A stretch of DNA of 64,000 nucleotides from Agromyces sp. Root81 (GTDB lineage: Bacteria; Actinomycetota; Actinomycetes; Actinomycetales; Microbacteriaceae), in the NCBI RefSeq assembly GCF_001429165.1, contig NZ_LMIR01000002.1, forward strand, positions 1,291,261-1,355,260, written 5' to 3'. The position numbers and the translations under genes were made by a program. Shown here in pieces: positions 7,175-15,984 of the stretch. Numbering within the stretch: the stretch's first letter is position 1; each line of letters begins with the position of its first letter. Under the pieces are notes generated by a model that worked only from the letters and a program-made list of their open reading frames with translations, had not been told where the DNA came from and did no database searches.

Positions 7175-9922
7175 ATGACCATCGAAACTCAGCACAGCGC
7201 ACCGCAGGAGCACGCCGTCGAATGGTGGGCGCTCGCCCCCGACGACGTGATCGCGCAGGCGAAGACCGATCCGTCACGCGGGCTCGCCGCTGCCGAGGCC
7301 GGGAAGCGCCTCGCCGAGGCCGGGCCCAACGCCCTGCAGAGCGCGCCGCCGCCGAGCGTCTGGCGCATCGCGCTCAGCCAGGTGCTCGAGCTCATGACGC
7401 TGATGCTCATCGCGGTGACGATCGTGTCGCTCCTCATCGGGCAGGTCTCGACGGCGATCATCGTGGCGATCCTCGTGCTCTTCAACGTGATCACGGGCAC
7501 CCAGCAGGAGGTGAAGGCCCGCCGCAGCGTCGACGCGCTCGCGAAGCTGCAGACGCCGAAGGCGCGGGTCATCCGCGATGGCGTCCTGCTCCAGATCGAC
7601 GCCACGGGACTCGTCCCTGGCGACATCGTCGAGCTGGAATCCGGCGATCTCGTGCCGGCCGACGGCCGCATCCTCCGGTCGGCGAACCTCGAGACGCAGG
7701 AGTCGTCGCTCACCGGCGAGTCGCTGCCCATCCCGAAGGGCCCGGCGGAGAACACCGCAGGCACCGCACTCGCCGACCGCACGTCGATGGTGTTCCAGAA
7801 CACCTCGGTCACCCGCGGCACGGCTCGCATCGTGGTGGTCGAGACCGGCATGCGCACGCAGATGGGCCGCATCGCGTCGCTGCTCACGCAGGTCGGCGAC
7901 AAGAAGTCCCCGCTGCAGCTCGAGCTCGACGGGCTCACGAAGGTGCTCGGCATCATCGCCTGGAGCGCCGTACTCGTCATCGTCATCATCGGCTTCGTGC
8001 GCGGTCAGAGCCTCGACGAGCTGCTGTTCCTCGCCACGGCCGTCGCGATCTCGGCGATCCCGACCGGCCTGCCGGTGTTCGTGCAGAGCCTGCTCGCCTG
8101 GGGCGCATCGCGGCTCGCGAAGGAGCGCGCGATCGTGACGTCGCTGAACGACGTCGAGACGCTCGGCGCCACGAGCGCGATCTGCTCAGACAAGACGGGC
8201 ACCCTCACCCTCAACAAGATGACCGTGCGCACGGCCTGGTTCGGCGGCAACACCTACCGGGTCACCGGTGAGGGCTACTCGTTCGACGGCACGGTGCTCG
8301 GCACCTCCGACGAACCGCTCGACGCTCCGACGCTCGGACTCGCGATCAGCCTGCCGAACGACGCGACGGTGTCCTCGGAGGGCGAGGTCGTCGGCGACCC
8401 GACGGAGGCCGCGCTCGTGGTGCTCGCCGCGAGGCTCGGCATCGACGCCGACCAGGCCCGGAAGGACTACCCGCGCCTCGCCGAGGTGCCGTTCGACTCG
8501 GACTACAAGTTCATGGCCACCCTGCAGCGCATCCCCGTGCGGGGCGAGCGGCGGCTCGTGCTCATCGTGAAGGGCGCACCCGACGTGGTGCTCGGCCGAT
8601 GCACGACGATGCTCAGCGACACGCGGGAGATCGTGCCCGTGGCCTCCGACTCGGCGACGGCCGAGCTCGAGCGCATGTCGTCCACCGGACTGCGCACGCT
8701 CGCCTTCGCGGCTCGCTTCCTCGACGACGCCGACGAGGGCAAGGTCGCGGCCGACCCGATGTCGTGGGTGTCCGACCTCGCACTCCTCGGCATCGTCGGC
8801 ATCGTCGACCCGCTGCGCGCCGAGGCGAAGGCGGCCGTCGAGGTGGCCCACCGCGCCGGCATCGAGGTGCGCATGATCACGGGCGACCACGCCGTCACCG
8901 CAGGGGCGATCGGCGCCGAGCTGGGGCTCGGCACGGGAGCCGTGAGCGGCGCCGACCTCAAGGAGATGAGCGACGAGGAGCTCCTGCGCCGCCTTCCCGA
9001 CCTGCACGTGTTCGGCCGGGTCACCCCCGACGACAAGCTGCGACTGGTCGGGCTCCTGCAGGCCGAGGGCGCCATCGTCGCGATGACCGGCGACGCCGTG
9101 AACGACGCCGCGGCCATCAAGCAGGCGAACATCGGCGTCGCGATGGGCTCGGGATCCGAGGTGACGAAGCAGGCCGCGAAGCTCGTGCTCACCGACGACA
9201 ACTTCGCGACCCTGGTGCACGCCGTCGAGCTCGGCCGCATCGTCTACTCGAAGATCACCGCGTACCTGCGATTCCAGATGACGCAGCTGCTCAGCCTGAT
9301 CATGCTGTTCCTCGCCGCGAGCGCGTTCTCGATCGCCGAGGGCGTCGCGCTGTTCCCCGCCCAGGTGCTGTTCATCAACTTCTTCGTGGCCCTGTTCGCG
9401 GTGATCGCGATCGCCGCGGATGCGAACCCGCCCGGCATCATGAACCATCCGCCGCGCGATCCGAAGATCGGCGTCGTGAACCCCGTCTCGCTCGTGGAGT
9501 GGCTCGTCTACGGCGCGGTCATCTTCCTCATCGCCCTGGTGCCGCTCGTGTGGGGACCCGACGTGCCGAGTCCGTCCGAGCCGACCGCGTCGATGACGAT
9601 GGCCTACGTGGTGCTCGGCCTCGCCACCGTGCTGAGCGCCCTGCTCATGCGTCGCACCCCCGAGTCGGGCCTCCTGCCGCCGATCGCGGCGGTCGCGAAG
9701 ATCCTGATCTGGCCGGTCGTGCTCATCGTCGCGTCGACCGAGCTGGGACTGTTCCAGCGGATGCTCGGCACCGTGTCGCTGACGGGCTGGCAGTGGCTCA
9801 CGTGCATCGGCCTGACGCTCATCCTGCTCGTGGTCGTCGAGGGCGACAAGTGGCTCAGGCGGCGCCGGCTCGCGCGCCGTCAGGCGGGCTCCCCCGTCGC
9901 CGCGACCACCGGCATCCGCTGA
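7175..9922 (+). CDS. P-type cation-transporting ATPase (P2 type)
   Basis: A 915-residue membrane ATPase with the full P-type plan: N-terminal cation ATPase domain, TGES in the actuator domain near 180, phosphorylation site DKTGTLT with Asp339, hinge motif TGDAVNDAA, and a C-terminal block of hydrophobic helices. Length and order fit the P2 group (Ca2+, Na+ or Mg2+ pumps). The M4 motif, normally PEGLP in Ca2+ and Na+ pumps, reads P296-T-G-L-P300, so the ion-liganding glutamate is absent; the hinge reads GDAVND instead of the common GDGVND. The ion is therefore uncertain. It is a single gene; GGGGG lies 7 bases before the ATG. Confidence 0.9.
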   Translation: MTIETQHSAPQEHAVEWWALAPDDVIAQAKTDPSRGLAAAEAGKRLAEAGPNALQSAPPPSVWRIALSQVLELMTLMLIAVTIVSLLIGQVSTAIIVAILVLFNVITGTQQEVKARRSVDALAKLQTPKARVIRDGVLLQIDATGLVPGDIVELESGDLVPADGRILRSANLETQESSLTGESLPIPKGPAENTAGTALADRTSMVFQNTSVTRGTARIVVVETGMRTQMGRIASLLTQVGDKKSPLQLELDGLTKVLGIIAWSAVLVIVIIGFVRGQSLDELLFLATAVAISAIPTGLPVFVQSLLAWGASRLAKERAIVTSLNDVETLGATSAICSDKTGTLTLNKMTVRTAWFGGNTYRVTGEGYSFDGTVLGTSDEPLDAPTLGLAISLPNDATVSSEGEVVGDPTEAALVVLAARLGIDADQARKDYPRLAEVPFDSDYKFMATLQRIPVRGERRLVLIVKGAPDVVLGRCTTMLSDTREIVPVASDSATAELERMSSTGLRTLAFAARFLDDADEGKVAADPMSWVSDLALLGIVGIVDPLRAEAKAAVEVAHRAGIEVRMITGDHAVTAGAIGAELGLGTGAVSGADLKEMSDEELLRRLPDLHVFGRVTPDDKLRLVGLLQAEGAIVAMTGDAVNDAAAIKQANIGVAMGSGSEVTKQAAKLVLTDDNFATLVHAVELGRIVYSKITAYLRFQMTQLLSLIMLFLAASAFSIAEGVALFPAQVLFINFFVALFAVIAIAADANPPGIMNHPPRDPKIGVVNPVSLVEWLVYGAVIFLIALVPLVWGPDVPSPSEPTASMTMAYVVLGLATVLSALLMRRTPESGLLPPIAAVAKILIWPVVLIVASTELGLFQRMLGTVSLTGWQWLTCIGLTLILLVVVEGDKWLRRRRLARRQAGSPVAATTGIR

Positions 9923-9939
9923 GTTCCGCGCCGCCGCGC

Positions 9940-10539
9940 TCAGTCGGCTGAGGGCACCTGCAGTGCTCGAGCCGCGATCTCGACCCAGCTCGACACGTAG
10001 GCCGAGGAGACGAGGTCTCCCGGCGTCCTCCGGATGAGCGCGTGGAGGATCGGCAGCTGGGTGAGGGCGCCCATGAGCACGGCGGCCGTCGCCTCCGGAT
10101 CGGACACCGTGACCAGGCCGCGGCTCGCTTGGGCGCTGATCCAGTCCGACATCTCCACGTACACGTTCGCCAGGACGCCGTCCCAGACGCGTTCGAGAAG
10201 CGCCGGGTGCTGGTCGAGGTCTCGCAGGAGCACCCGGAGGACTGCCTCGTCTGCCGTCATCGACGCGATGAGACCCTGGGCGATGGCCTGCAGCGCGTCT
10301 CGAGGCTGCTCGGGCAGGTCGCGCACGGTGGTCCTGCTGCGCTCCGCGAGTGATTCGAGGTATGCCGCCACTCCGGCTTCGAGGACGGCGTCCTTGCTGA
10401 CGAAGTGCTTGTAGAGGGCGCCCGATCCACCGGTCAGACCGGCGGCGATCTGGATGTCGGCAACCGACGTCGCGTGGAATCCACGCTCGGCGAAGAGGTC
10501 CATCGCGGCAGTCACTAGCGCGTCGCTTCTCATTCCCAT
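9940..10539 (-). CDS. TetR-family regulator
   Basis: A 199-residue protein with a TetR DNA-binding domain at residues 5-55 (LFAERGFHATSVADIQIAAGLTGG, then GALYKHFVSKDAV) and a helical ligand domain. It diverges from a DUF4345 membrane-protein gene with about 55 bp between them, and that gap holds a palindrome (10547-10562). This is the classic layout for a local repressor of the divergent gene and of itself. ATG codons at 10539 and 10533 are both possible and neither has a good ribosome site. The ligand is unknown. Confidence 0.88.
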   Translation of the reverse strand: MGMRSDALVTAAMDLFAERGFHATSVADIQIAAGLTGGSGALYKHFVSKDAVLEAGVAAYLESLAERSRTTVRDLPEQPRDALQAIAQGLIASMTADEAVLRVLLRDLDQHPALLERVWDGVLANVYVEMSDWISAQASRGLVTVSDPEATAAVLMGALTQLPILHALIRRTPGDLVSSAYVSSWVEIAARALQVPSAD

Positions 10540-10546
10540 ATGGTGA

Positions 10547-10562
10547 GAGAGTAATCACTCTC
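10547..10562. promoter_or_regulatory. Probable TetR operator
   Basis: Perfect 6-bp inverted arms GAGAGT / ACTCTC with a 4-base spacer lie in the short divergent gap between the TetR gene and the DUF4345 gene. Position and size fit a TetR dimer site covering both promoters. Confidence 0.6.
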
Positions 10563-10594
10563 AAGCCGATCGGCAACACGTGAGGACGATGCAC

Positions 10595-11011
10595 ATGCAG
10601 CAACGAGCACTCTCCGCCGTTCTGGTGGTACTCGGGTCGGTGGCAGTCGCTTCGGGGCTGTCCGGAATCATCCTCGGCCCCGCCTTCGTGCCAGGAGGAG
10701 CGCCGACGACCGCGAGTGTCGACAGCGAGTACCGATTCACCAACGTGTTCTGGCTCGCTGCGGGCTTGGCGCTCTGGTGGTCGGTGCTCCGGCTCCGCGC
10801 GAGGAGGACGGTGACGCGCATCGTCCTCGCCATCGCCTTCTTCGGCGGATTCGCCCGATTGGTGTCGGTCATCGCGGCGGGCTGGCCCCACCCGGTCTTC
10901 ATCGGCGCACTCGTGCTGGAGCTCGTCGTCGTTCCGCTCGTCATCTGGTGGCACGGTCACGTCATCGACGTCCCCGAGGCGAGCGAGCCGGAGCGGATGC
11001 CGCAGCGCTGA
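10595..11011 (+). CDS. DUF4345 membrane protein
   Basis: A 138-residue protein with four predicted membrane helices, and between helices 1 and 2 a short loop with DSEYRFTNVFWLAAGLAL, the conserved DUF4345 region. Its role is unknown. The start at 10595 (MQQRALS) has GAGG 9 bases upstream; 10589 is an in-frame alternative. It is likely under control of the divergent TetR protein. A small hairpin with arms ATCGCCC / GGGCGAT follows at 11019-11035. Confidence 0.78.
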   Translation: MQQRALSAVLVVLGSVAVASGLSGIILGPAFVPGGAPTTASVDSEYRFTNVFWLAAGLALWWSVLRLRARRTVTRIVLAIAFFGGFARLVSVIAAGWPHPVFIGALVLELVVVPLVIWWHGHVIDVPEASEPERMPQR

Positions 11012-11018
11012 CGGGTGC

Positions 11019-11035
11019 ATCGCCCGCAGGGCGAT
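11019..11035 (+). terminator. Short hairpin, possible terminator
   Basis: Perfect 7-bp stem ATCGCCC / GGGCGAT with a 3-base loop, 8 bp after the DUF4345 stop codon. No T-run follows, so termination is only inferred from position. Confidence 0.4.
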
Positions 11036-11093
11036 CGCGCCAGATCCTTCGCTGAGTGCGGCTCCCGGCGGGGTTTGCTACCCTCGGTGCCGC

Positions 11094-11822
11094 ATGCAGG
11101 ACGCACGAACCGGGGGACGGCGGGCGGCGCGACGGAAGGTCGCGACGCCCGTGACGCATCCCCGGCGCGAGACGCCCCCGAGGTCGCGCTCACCCCGCCG
11201 ATCGCTCGCCGCGGCCGCCGTGCTCTCGGTCCTCGGCCTCCTCGCCGGCCTCGCCGTCGCGCCGTTGCCGCAGCCCGGTGGCACGCTCCCCCTCGCCGCG
11301 GCGGATGCCCCGCACCACGGCGACGTGCAGGAGCTCGACGTCGCGTCGGATGTCGCGGCTCCGGTCGTCTCGCACGAGTCCTATGTCGCGACGACCGGCG
11401 AGCAGACCCTCGTCGCGGGCGGCACGAACGTCGACTGGGCCAAGCTCGTACTCGTCGAGGGCGACTGGCCGATCACCGAGGAGAACATCACCTTCATGAT
11501 GCGCTGGATGCGTCAGGAGAACGGTGCCGACAACTGGTGGAACCGCAACAACCCGCTGAACAACGGCCAGGGTTCGGGCGGCGGATCGGGCCTCGGCAGC
11601 TACCCGACGCTCGTCGAGGCGGCCTACTACGCGGCCGAGAACCTGCAGTCGGGCCGCTACCCGGAGGTCGACGCGGCGCTCGCGCGCGGCGATTCGGCCG
11701 ATGCCACCGCCCAAGCGATCTGGGCCTCGATGTGGGCGGCGAGCCACTACGGCTACGGCACCCACTGGAGCTCACGGCCCTACGAGGTCATCGAGGCGCC
11801 GCCCTCCGCCTGGGGTCGCTGA
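11094..11822 (+). CDS. Secreted or membrane-anchored protein, possibly lysozyme-like
   Basis: A 242-residue protein with an arginine-rich N terminus, one hydrophobic segment (about 38-58, AAAAVLSVLGLLAGLAVAPL) that could be a signal peptide or anchor, a linker, and a compact C-terminal domain (about 115-242). The domain contains WPITEENITFMMRWMRQENG, then WNRNNPLNNG, GSYPTLVEAAYYAAE and a final Trp/His-rich stretch. The E-N-G followed by N-P-L-N-N is reminiscent of small lysozyme-fold or glucosaminidase domains that act on peptidoglycan, but I cannot confirm a family. The long N terminus before the hydrophobic segment may mean a later start is used. It converges on hspR. Confidence 0.6.
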   Translation: MQDARTGGRRAARRKVATPVTHPRRETPPRSRSPRRSLAAAAVLSVLGLLAGLAVAPLPQPGGTLPLAAADAPHHGDVQELDVASDVAAPVVSHESYVATTGEQTLVAGGTNVDWAKLVLVEGDWPITEENITFMMRWMRQENGADNWWNRNNPLNNGQGSGGGSGLGSYPTLVEAAYYAAENLQSGRYPEVDAALARGDSADATAQAIWASMWAASHYGYGTHWSSRPYEVIEAPPSAWGR

Positions 11823-11835
11823 ACGCCGGAGTCGA

Positions 11836-12252
11836 TCACTCCCGCTCCAGGGGTCGCCAGACGACGACCGCGTTCTCACGTCGCACGCGGGTGCCTGCCT
11901 TGAGCGAGATGACCTCCCCAGCCGACCCCGCCGCGAAGACGCGCCGGCCCGGTCGGTTCAGCATCTCGTCCGCGAGCGCGCCCTCGAGTTCGCGCACCCG
12001 CGCGCGCAGGGTCGCCACCTCGTCTTCGAGACCGAGCACCCGGCGGATGCCCTCGAGGCTCACGCCTTCGCTCGAGAGCTGGGCGATCTCGCGCAGCTGC
12101 ACGACGTCGTGCATCGAGTAGCGACGCGACTTGCCCGCGGTGCGAGTCGGCGAGACGAGCCCGAGTCGGTCGTACTGGCGCAGCGTCTGCGGGTGCATGC
12201 CCGCGAGCTCGGCGGCGACGGAGATGACGAAGAGCGGGCTCCTCTCGTTCAT
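11836..12252 (-). CDS. hspR: Heat-shock repressor HspR (MerR family)
   Basis: A 138-residue MerR-type regulator with the HspR N-terminal helix-turn-helix (PLFVISVAAELAGMHPQTLR, YDRLGLVSPTRT, RRYS) and a coiled-coil segment. HspR, usually with DnaK as co-repressor, binds HAIR sites to shut off the dnaK operon; two HAIR sites lie upstream of dnaK here. It is the last gene of dnaK-grpE-dnaJ-hspR. The ATG at 12252 has GGTGG 5 bases upstream; GTG codons at 12258 and 12261 are in-frame alternatives. A terminal basic stretch replaces a longer tail seen in some relatives. Confidence 0.92.
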   Translation of the reverse strand: MNERSPLFVISVAAELAGMHPQTLRQYDRLGLVSPTRTAGKSRRYSMHDVVQLREIAQLSSEGVSLEGIRRVLGLEDEVATLRARVRELEGALADEMLNRPGRRVFAAGSAGEVISLKAGTRVRRENAVVVWRPLERE

Positions 12253-12261
12253 CTCCACCAC

Positions 12262-13257
12262 CTAGCCCTTCGCCTTCGCGAGCAGGTCGTCTCGGGGGTT
12301 CTCGTCGGGCAGCAAGGCGGCGAACTCCTCGAGCTTCGCCTCCGCCTCCTTCGAGAGATGCGACGGCACGGCGACCTGCACGACCGCGAGCAGGTCTCCG
12401 GTGCCTTTCGACGTCTCGACGCCGCGACCCTTCACACGCAGCACTCGGCCGCTCGGCGTGCCGGGGGCGACGCGCAGCTTCACCGGGTCGCCGCCGAGGG
12501 TCGGCACCTGGATGGTCGCACCGAGCGCGGCCTCGGTGAACGTGACGGGCACGGTGACCCGGAGGTTCAGGCCGTCACGCTCGAACACCGGGTGCTTGCG
12601 CACGGTCACCGTCAGGACGATGTCGCCCGGTTCGCCGCCGTCGGGCGAGGGCTGGCCCTTACCGCGTAGGCGGATCTTCTGCCCGTCGGCCACACCCGCA
12701 GGGATGCGCACCGTGATCGGCTTGCCCTCGGCGGTCTGCAGCGTGATCTGGTCGCCCTTGGTGGCCGTGACGAAGTCGAGCGTCGTCGATGCCGTGACAT
12801 CCCGGCCCTTCGTCGGGCCGCCGGGGCCTCGATACCCGCCGGTCGGCTGGCCGAAGCGGCCGCCGCCGAAGAGGCCGCCGAGCAGGTCGTCGTAGTCGCC
12901 GCCCTGCTGGAACGTGTAGGACTGGCTGCGGCCTCCGCCGCCCTGGCCGAACATGCCGCCGAAGACGTCTTCGAAGCCGCCGGCGCCGCCGGCGCTGCCG
13001 GGCGCGGTGAAGCGGGCGCCGGAGCCCATGGCTCGCACGGCGTCGTACTCCTTGCGCTGCTCGGGATCGGCGAGCACGGAATGCGCCTCGCTGATCTCCT
13101 TGAACTTCGCCTCGGCGGCAGCGTCACCGGGGTTGGAGTCGGGGTGGTACTTGCGGGCGAGCTTGCGGTACGTCTTCTTGAGGTCCGCGTCGCTCACGTC
13201 TTTGGAGACGCCGAGCACCTTGTAGAAGTCCTTGTCGAACCAATCCTGACTGGCCAC
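12262..13257 (-). CDS. dnaJ: DnaJ-type co-chaperone lacking a zinc finger
   Basis: A 331-residue J protein. The J domain (about 6-75) has the HPD motif at 38-40. A Gly/Phe-rich region follows (about 85-160), then two C-terminal substrate-binding domains. No cysteine-rich CxxCxGxG repeats exist, so it belongs to the type II (CbpA-like) architecture even though it sits in the dnaK operon. It stimulates the DnaK ATPase and hands over clients. The GTG at 13257 follows AGGAGG with a 5-base gap; the longer upstream frame runs through a tandem repeat and is not coding. hspR follows closely. Confidence 0.93.
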   Translation of the reverse strand: MASQDWFDKDFYKVLGVSKDVSDADLKKTYRKLARKYHPDSNPGDAAAEAKFKEISEAHSVLADPEQRKEYDAVRAMGSGARFTAPGSAGGAGGFEDVFGGMFGQGGGGRSQSYTFQQGGDYDDLLGGLFGGGRFGQPTGGYRGPGGPTKGRDVTASTTLDFVTATKGDQITLQTAEGKPITVRIPAGVADGQKIRLRGKGQPSPDGGEPGDIVLTVTVRKHPVFERDGLNLRVTVPVTFTEAALGATIQVPTLGGDPVKLRVAPGTPSGRVLRVKGRGVETSKGTGDLLAVVQVAVPSHLSKEAEAKLEEFAALLPDENPRDDLLAKAKG

Positions 13258-13275
13258 CGGCACCTCCTCTCTCGT

Positions 13276-13319
13276 ATCTGTCTGAAGTCTGTCTCGAGTC
13301 TGTCTCGAGTCTGTCTGAA
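13276..13319 (-). repeat. Four 11-bp tandem repeats in the dnaJ leader
   Basis: Four head-to-tail 11-bp units lie between grpE and dnaJ; the inner two are identical (GTCTGTCTCGA on the plus strand) and the outer two differ by one or two bases. They are followed on the minus strand by the dnaJ ribosome site. A role in mRNA structure or just slippage is possible. Confidence 0.85.
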
Positions 13320-13326
13320 AACCGTG

Positions 13327-13372
13327 TCGGCCGGCCGGCGACATCCGCGAACGGATGCCGCGGGCCGGCCGA
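13327..13372 (-). other. Long hairpin between grpE and dnaJ
   Basis: A near-perfect 21-bp stem (one mismatch, one G-U pair) closed by a CGAA tetraloop begins 6 bp after the grpE stop codon. It could stabilise the upstream dnaK-grpE mRNA, act as a processing site, or partly terminate transcription before dnaJ-hspR. No T-run follows. Confidence 0.75.
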
Positions 13373-13378
13373 GTCGGG

Positions 13379-13960
13379 TTACTGCGGGGTCTTCACGACG
13401 ACCTTCGCTGCGCGGAGCAGCGTGCCGCCGAGGGTGTACCCGGTCTCGACGACGTCGGCGACCGTGTCGATCTCGACGTCGGCCGAGGGCTGCTGGAAGA
13501 TCGCCTCGTGCCGCTGCGGGTCGAACGGCTCGCCGACCTCGCCGAATGCGGTGAGGCCGAGCTTCCCGACCGAGCCGCGCAGCTTCGCCGCGATGGTCGC
13601 GAACGGCGCGTCGCCCTCGAGGTCGCCGTGCTTCTCGGCACGGTCGAGGTCGTCGAGCACTGGCAGCAGCACGGCCACGGCCGCGCCGACGGCGCGCTCG
13701 CGCTCGACCTCGCGGTTCGCCTCGGTGCGCTTGCGGTAGTTGGCGTACTCCGCGGTGATGCGCTTGAGGTCGGCGAGATGCTCGGCGCTCGGGTCCTGCA
13801 CCTCGGCGTTCGCCGCGTTCAGGATGTCGTCGACCGTGAGCACCTCGTCGTCTTCGATCTCGACGTCGATTTCCTCAGGGGTGACGGATGCCGCGGCATC
13901 CGTCACCTCATCGGTGGAGTCGGGATCGGGGACCTCGGGGGTCTCCTTCTCGTCTGCCAT
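13379..13960 (-). CDS. grpE: Nucleotide exchange factor GrpE
   Basis: A 193-residue protein with an acidic N terminus, a long helical segment (ADLKRITAEYANYRKRTEANREV) forming the dimer coiled coil, and the C-terminal beta-domain motif FDPQRHEAI followed by VVETGYTLGGTLLRAAKVVV, the GrpE signature. It releases ADP from DnaK. Its start at 13960 lies 2 bp after the dnaK stop, showing translational coupling. The middle part has several adjoining Ala/Val residues, normal for actinobacterial GrpE. Confidence 0.95.
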   Translation of the reverse strand: MADEKETPEVPDPDSTDEVTDAAASVTPEEIDVEIEDDEVLTVDDILNAANAEVQDPSAEHLADLKRITAEYANYRKRTEANREVERERAVGAAVAVLLPVLDDLDRAEKHGDLEGDAPFATIAAKLRGSVGKLGLTAFGEVGEPFDPQRHEAIFQQPSADVEIDTVADVVETGYTLGGTLLRAAKVVVKTPQ

Positions 13961-13962
13961 GC

Positions 13963-15840
13963 TCAGGCCTTCTTCTCTTCCTCGTCGTCGATGACCTCGG
14001 CGTCGACCACGTCTTCGTCGGAGGACTGGTCGCCCTCGGCGCCCGACGCGTTCGCGTCTTCGCCGGCCGCGGCTGAAGCATCGGCCTGCTGGCTCTGGGC
14101 GTAGATCGCCTCGCCGAGCTTGCCCTGCGATGCGTTGAGCTTCTCGAAGGCCGACTTCACGGCCTCGTCGTCGTCGCCCGCGAGCGCGCTCTTCAGCCCG
14201 TCGACGTCGCCCTGCACCTCGGACTTGACGTCAGCGGGGAGCTTGTCGTCGTTCTCCTTGATGAGCTTCTCGATCGAGTAGACGAGCTGCTCGGCCTGGT
14301 TGCGGGTCTCGGCCGACTCGCGACGCGCCTTGTCTTCGGCGGCGTGCTCCTCGGCCTCGCGCACCATGCGCTCGATGTCGTCCTTCGGGAGGCTCGAGCC
14401 GCCCGAGATCGTCATGCGCTGCTCCTTGCCGGTGCCCTTGTCCTTCGCGGACACGTGCACGATGCCGTTGGCGTCGATGTCGAACGTGACCTCGATCTGC
14501 GGGATGCCCCGCGGCGCCGGCGCGATGCCGGTGAGCTCGAAGGTGCCGAGCGGCTTGTTGTCGCGGGTGAACTCGCGCTCGCCCTGGAAGACCTGGATCG
14601 CGACCGACGGCTGGTTGTCGTCGGCGGTCGTGAAGGTCTCGCTGCGCTTGGTCGGGATGGCCGTGTTGCGCTCGATGAGCTTCGTCATGATGCCGCCCTT
14701 GGTCTCGATGCCGAGGCTGAGGGGAGTGACGTCGATGAGGAGCACATCCTTGCGCTCGCCCTTCAGGACGCCCGCCTGGAGGGCGGCGCCGACGGCGACG
14801 ACCTCATCGGGGTTGACGCCCTTGTTGGGCTCCTGGCCGGTCTCCTTCTTCACGAGCTCGCTGACCGCGGGCATGCGCGTCGATCCGCCGACGAGCACGA
14901 CGTGCGCGATGTCGGAGAGCTTGACGCCCGCCTCGCGGATGACGTCTTCGAACGGCTTCTTGGTGCGGTCGAGCAGGTCGCTCGTCATGTTCTCGAACTC
15001 GGCGCGCGTGAGCGTCTCGTCGAGGTTCGCGGGGCCGTTCTCGGTGAGCGAGAGGTAGGGCAGCTGGATGGACGCCTTCAGGTTCGAGGACAGTTCCTTC
15101 TTGGCCTGCTCCGCGGCCTCCTTCAGGCGCTGCTTGGCGATCTTGTCGTTCGAGACGTCGACGCCGGTCGACTCCTTGAACTTCTTGATGAGCCAGTCGA
15201 CGACGCGCTGGTCCCAGTCGTCGCCGCCGAGGCGGTTGTCGCCGGCGGTGGCGCGCACCTGGATGGTCGAGAAGTCGTCGTCCTTGCCCACCTCGAGGAG
15301 GGACACGTCGAACGTGCCGCCACCGAGGTCGAAGACCAGGATGAGCTCGTCTTCCTTGCCCTTGTCGAGGCCGTACGCGAGTGCGGCCGCGGTGGGCTCG
15401 TTGATGATGCGCAGCACGTTGAGGCCCGCGATCTCGCCGGCCTCCTTCGTGGCCTGGCGCTCTGCGTCGTTGAAGTACGCGGGAACCGTGATGACGGCGT
15501 CCGTGACGGTGTCGCCCAGGTACTGCTCCGCGTCTCGCTTCAGCTTCTGCAGGATGCGCGCCGAGATCTCCTGCGGCGTGTACTGCTTGCCATCGATCTC
15601 GTCCGTCTTCCAGTCGGTGCCGACGTGGCGCTTGACCGACGCGATGGTGCGGTCGACGTTGGTGACGGCCTGGCGCTTCGCGGTCTCGCCGACGAGCACC
15701 TCGCCGTCCTTGGTGAACGCGACGACCGACGGCGTGGTGCGCAGACCCTCCGCGTTCGCGATGACCGTGGGCTCGCCGCCCTCGAGGACCGAGACGACCG
15801 AGTTGGTGGTGCCGAGGTCGATTCCTACTGCTCGTGACAT
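13963..15840 (-). CDS. dnaK: Molecular chaperone DnaK (Hsp70)
   Basis: A 625-residue Hsp70 of normal length. The N-terminal ATPase has [29 protein letters not shown] and [10 protein letters not shown]; the substrate domain has [14 protein letters not shown]; the helical lid ends in an acidic tail (EEEKKA). The start at 15840 follows AAGGAG with an 8-base gap. It is the first gene of the dnaK-grpE-dnaJ-hspR operon and has a 5' leader of at least 120 bases before the first HAIR operator. Expression should rise on heat or protein stress when HspR is released. Confidence 0.98.
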   Translation of the reverse strand: MSRAVGIDLGTTNSVVSVLEGGEPTVIANAEGLRTTPSVVAFTKDGEVLVGETAKRQAVTNVDRTIASVKRHVGTDWKTDEIDGKQYTPQEISARILQKLKRDAEQYLGDTVTDAVITVPAYFNDAERQATKEAGEIAGLNVLRIINEPTAAALAYGLDKGKEDELILVFDLGGGTFDVSLLEVGKDDDFSTIQVRATAGDNRLGGDDWDQRVVDWLIKKFKESTGVDVSNDKIAKQRLKEAAEQAKKELSSNLKASIQLPYLSLTENGPANLDETLTRAEFENMTSDLLDRTKKPFEDVIREAGVKLSDIAHVVLVGGSTRMPAVSELVKKETGQEPNKGVNPDEVVAVGAALQAGVLKGERKDVLLIDVTPLSLGIETKGGIMTKLIERNTAIPTKRSETFTTADDNQPSVAIQVFQGEREFTRDNKPLGTFELTGIAPAPRGIPQIEVTFDIDANGIVHVSAKDKGTGKEQRMTISGGSSLPKDDIERMVREAEEHAAEDKARRESAETRNQAEQLVYSIEKLIKENDDKLPADVKSEVQGDVDGLKSALAGDDDEAVKSAFEKLNASQGKLGEAIYAQSQQADASAAAGEDANASGAEGDQSSDEDVVDAEVIDDEEEKKA

Positions 15841-15963
15841 GTGTGTTTCTCCTTCTCCCCGCCCGTGGCCCCGGCCGCACGGATGCACCGCGCGGCTCGT
15901 GGGCGACGGGCCGGATACCGGTTCGACCCTTCCTGGCCCGCAACCGAAGTACCTGAGGCAAGA

Positions 15964-15984
15964 CTTGAGCCTTACCGACTCAAG
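15964..15984 (-). promoter_or_regulatory. HAIR operator 1 (HspR site)
   Basis: CTTGAGC-N7-ACTCAAG matches the HAIR consensus CTTGAGT-N7-ACTCAAG at 13 of 14 positions. It lies about 125 bp upstream of the dnaK start codon. A TTGACA hexamer occurs on the dnaK-coding strand at 16006-16011, just upstream of this site. Confidence 0.92.

Noticed and set aside
8186-11020. A 944-codon open frame antisense to the P-type ATPase, the TetR gene region and DUF4345
   Set aside because: Composition is His/Arg/Asp-rich without any domain, as expected of a shadow frame opposite high-GC genes; the ATPase motifs on the other strand are complete.
13276-13319. A CRISPR-like array
   Set aside because: The units are contiguous 11-mers without spacers and lie in an operon leader; no cas gene is in the window.
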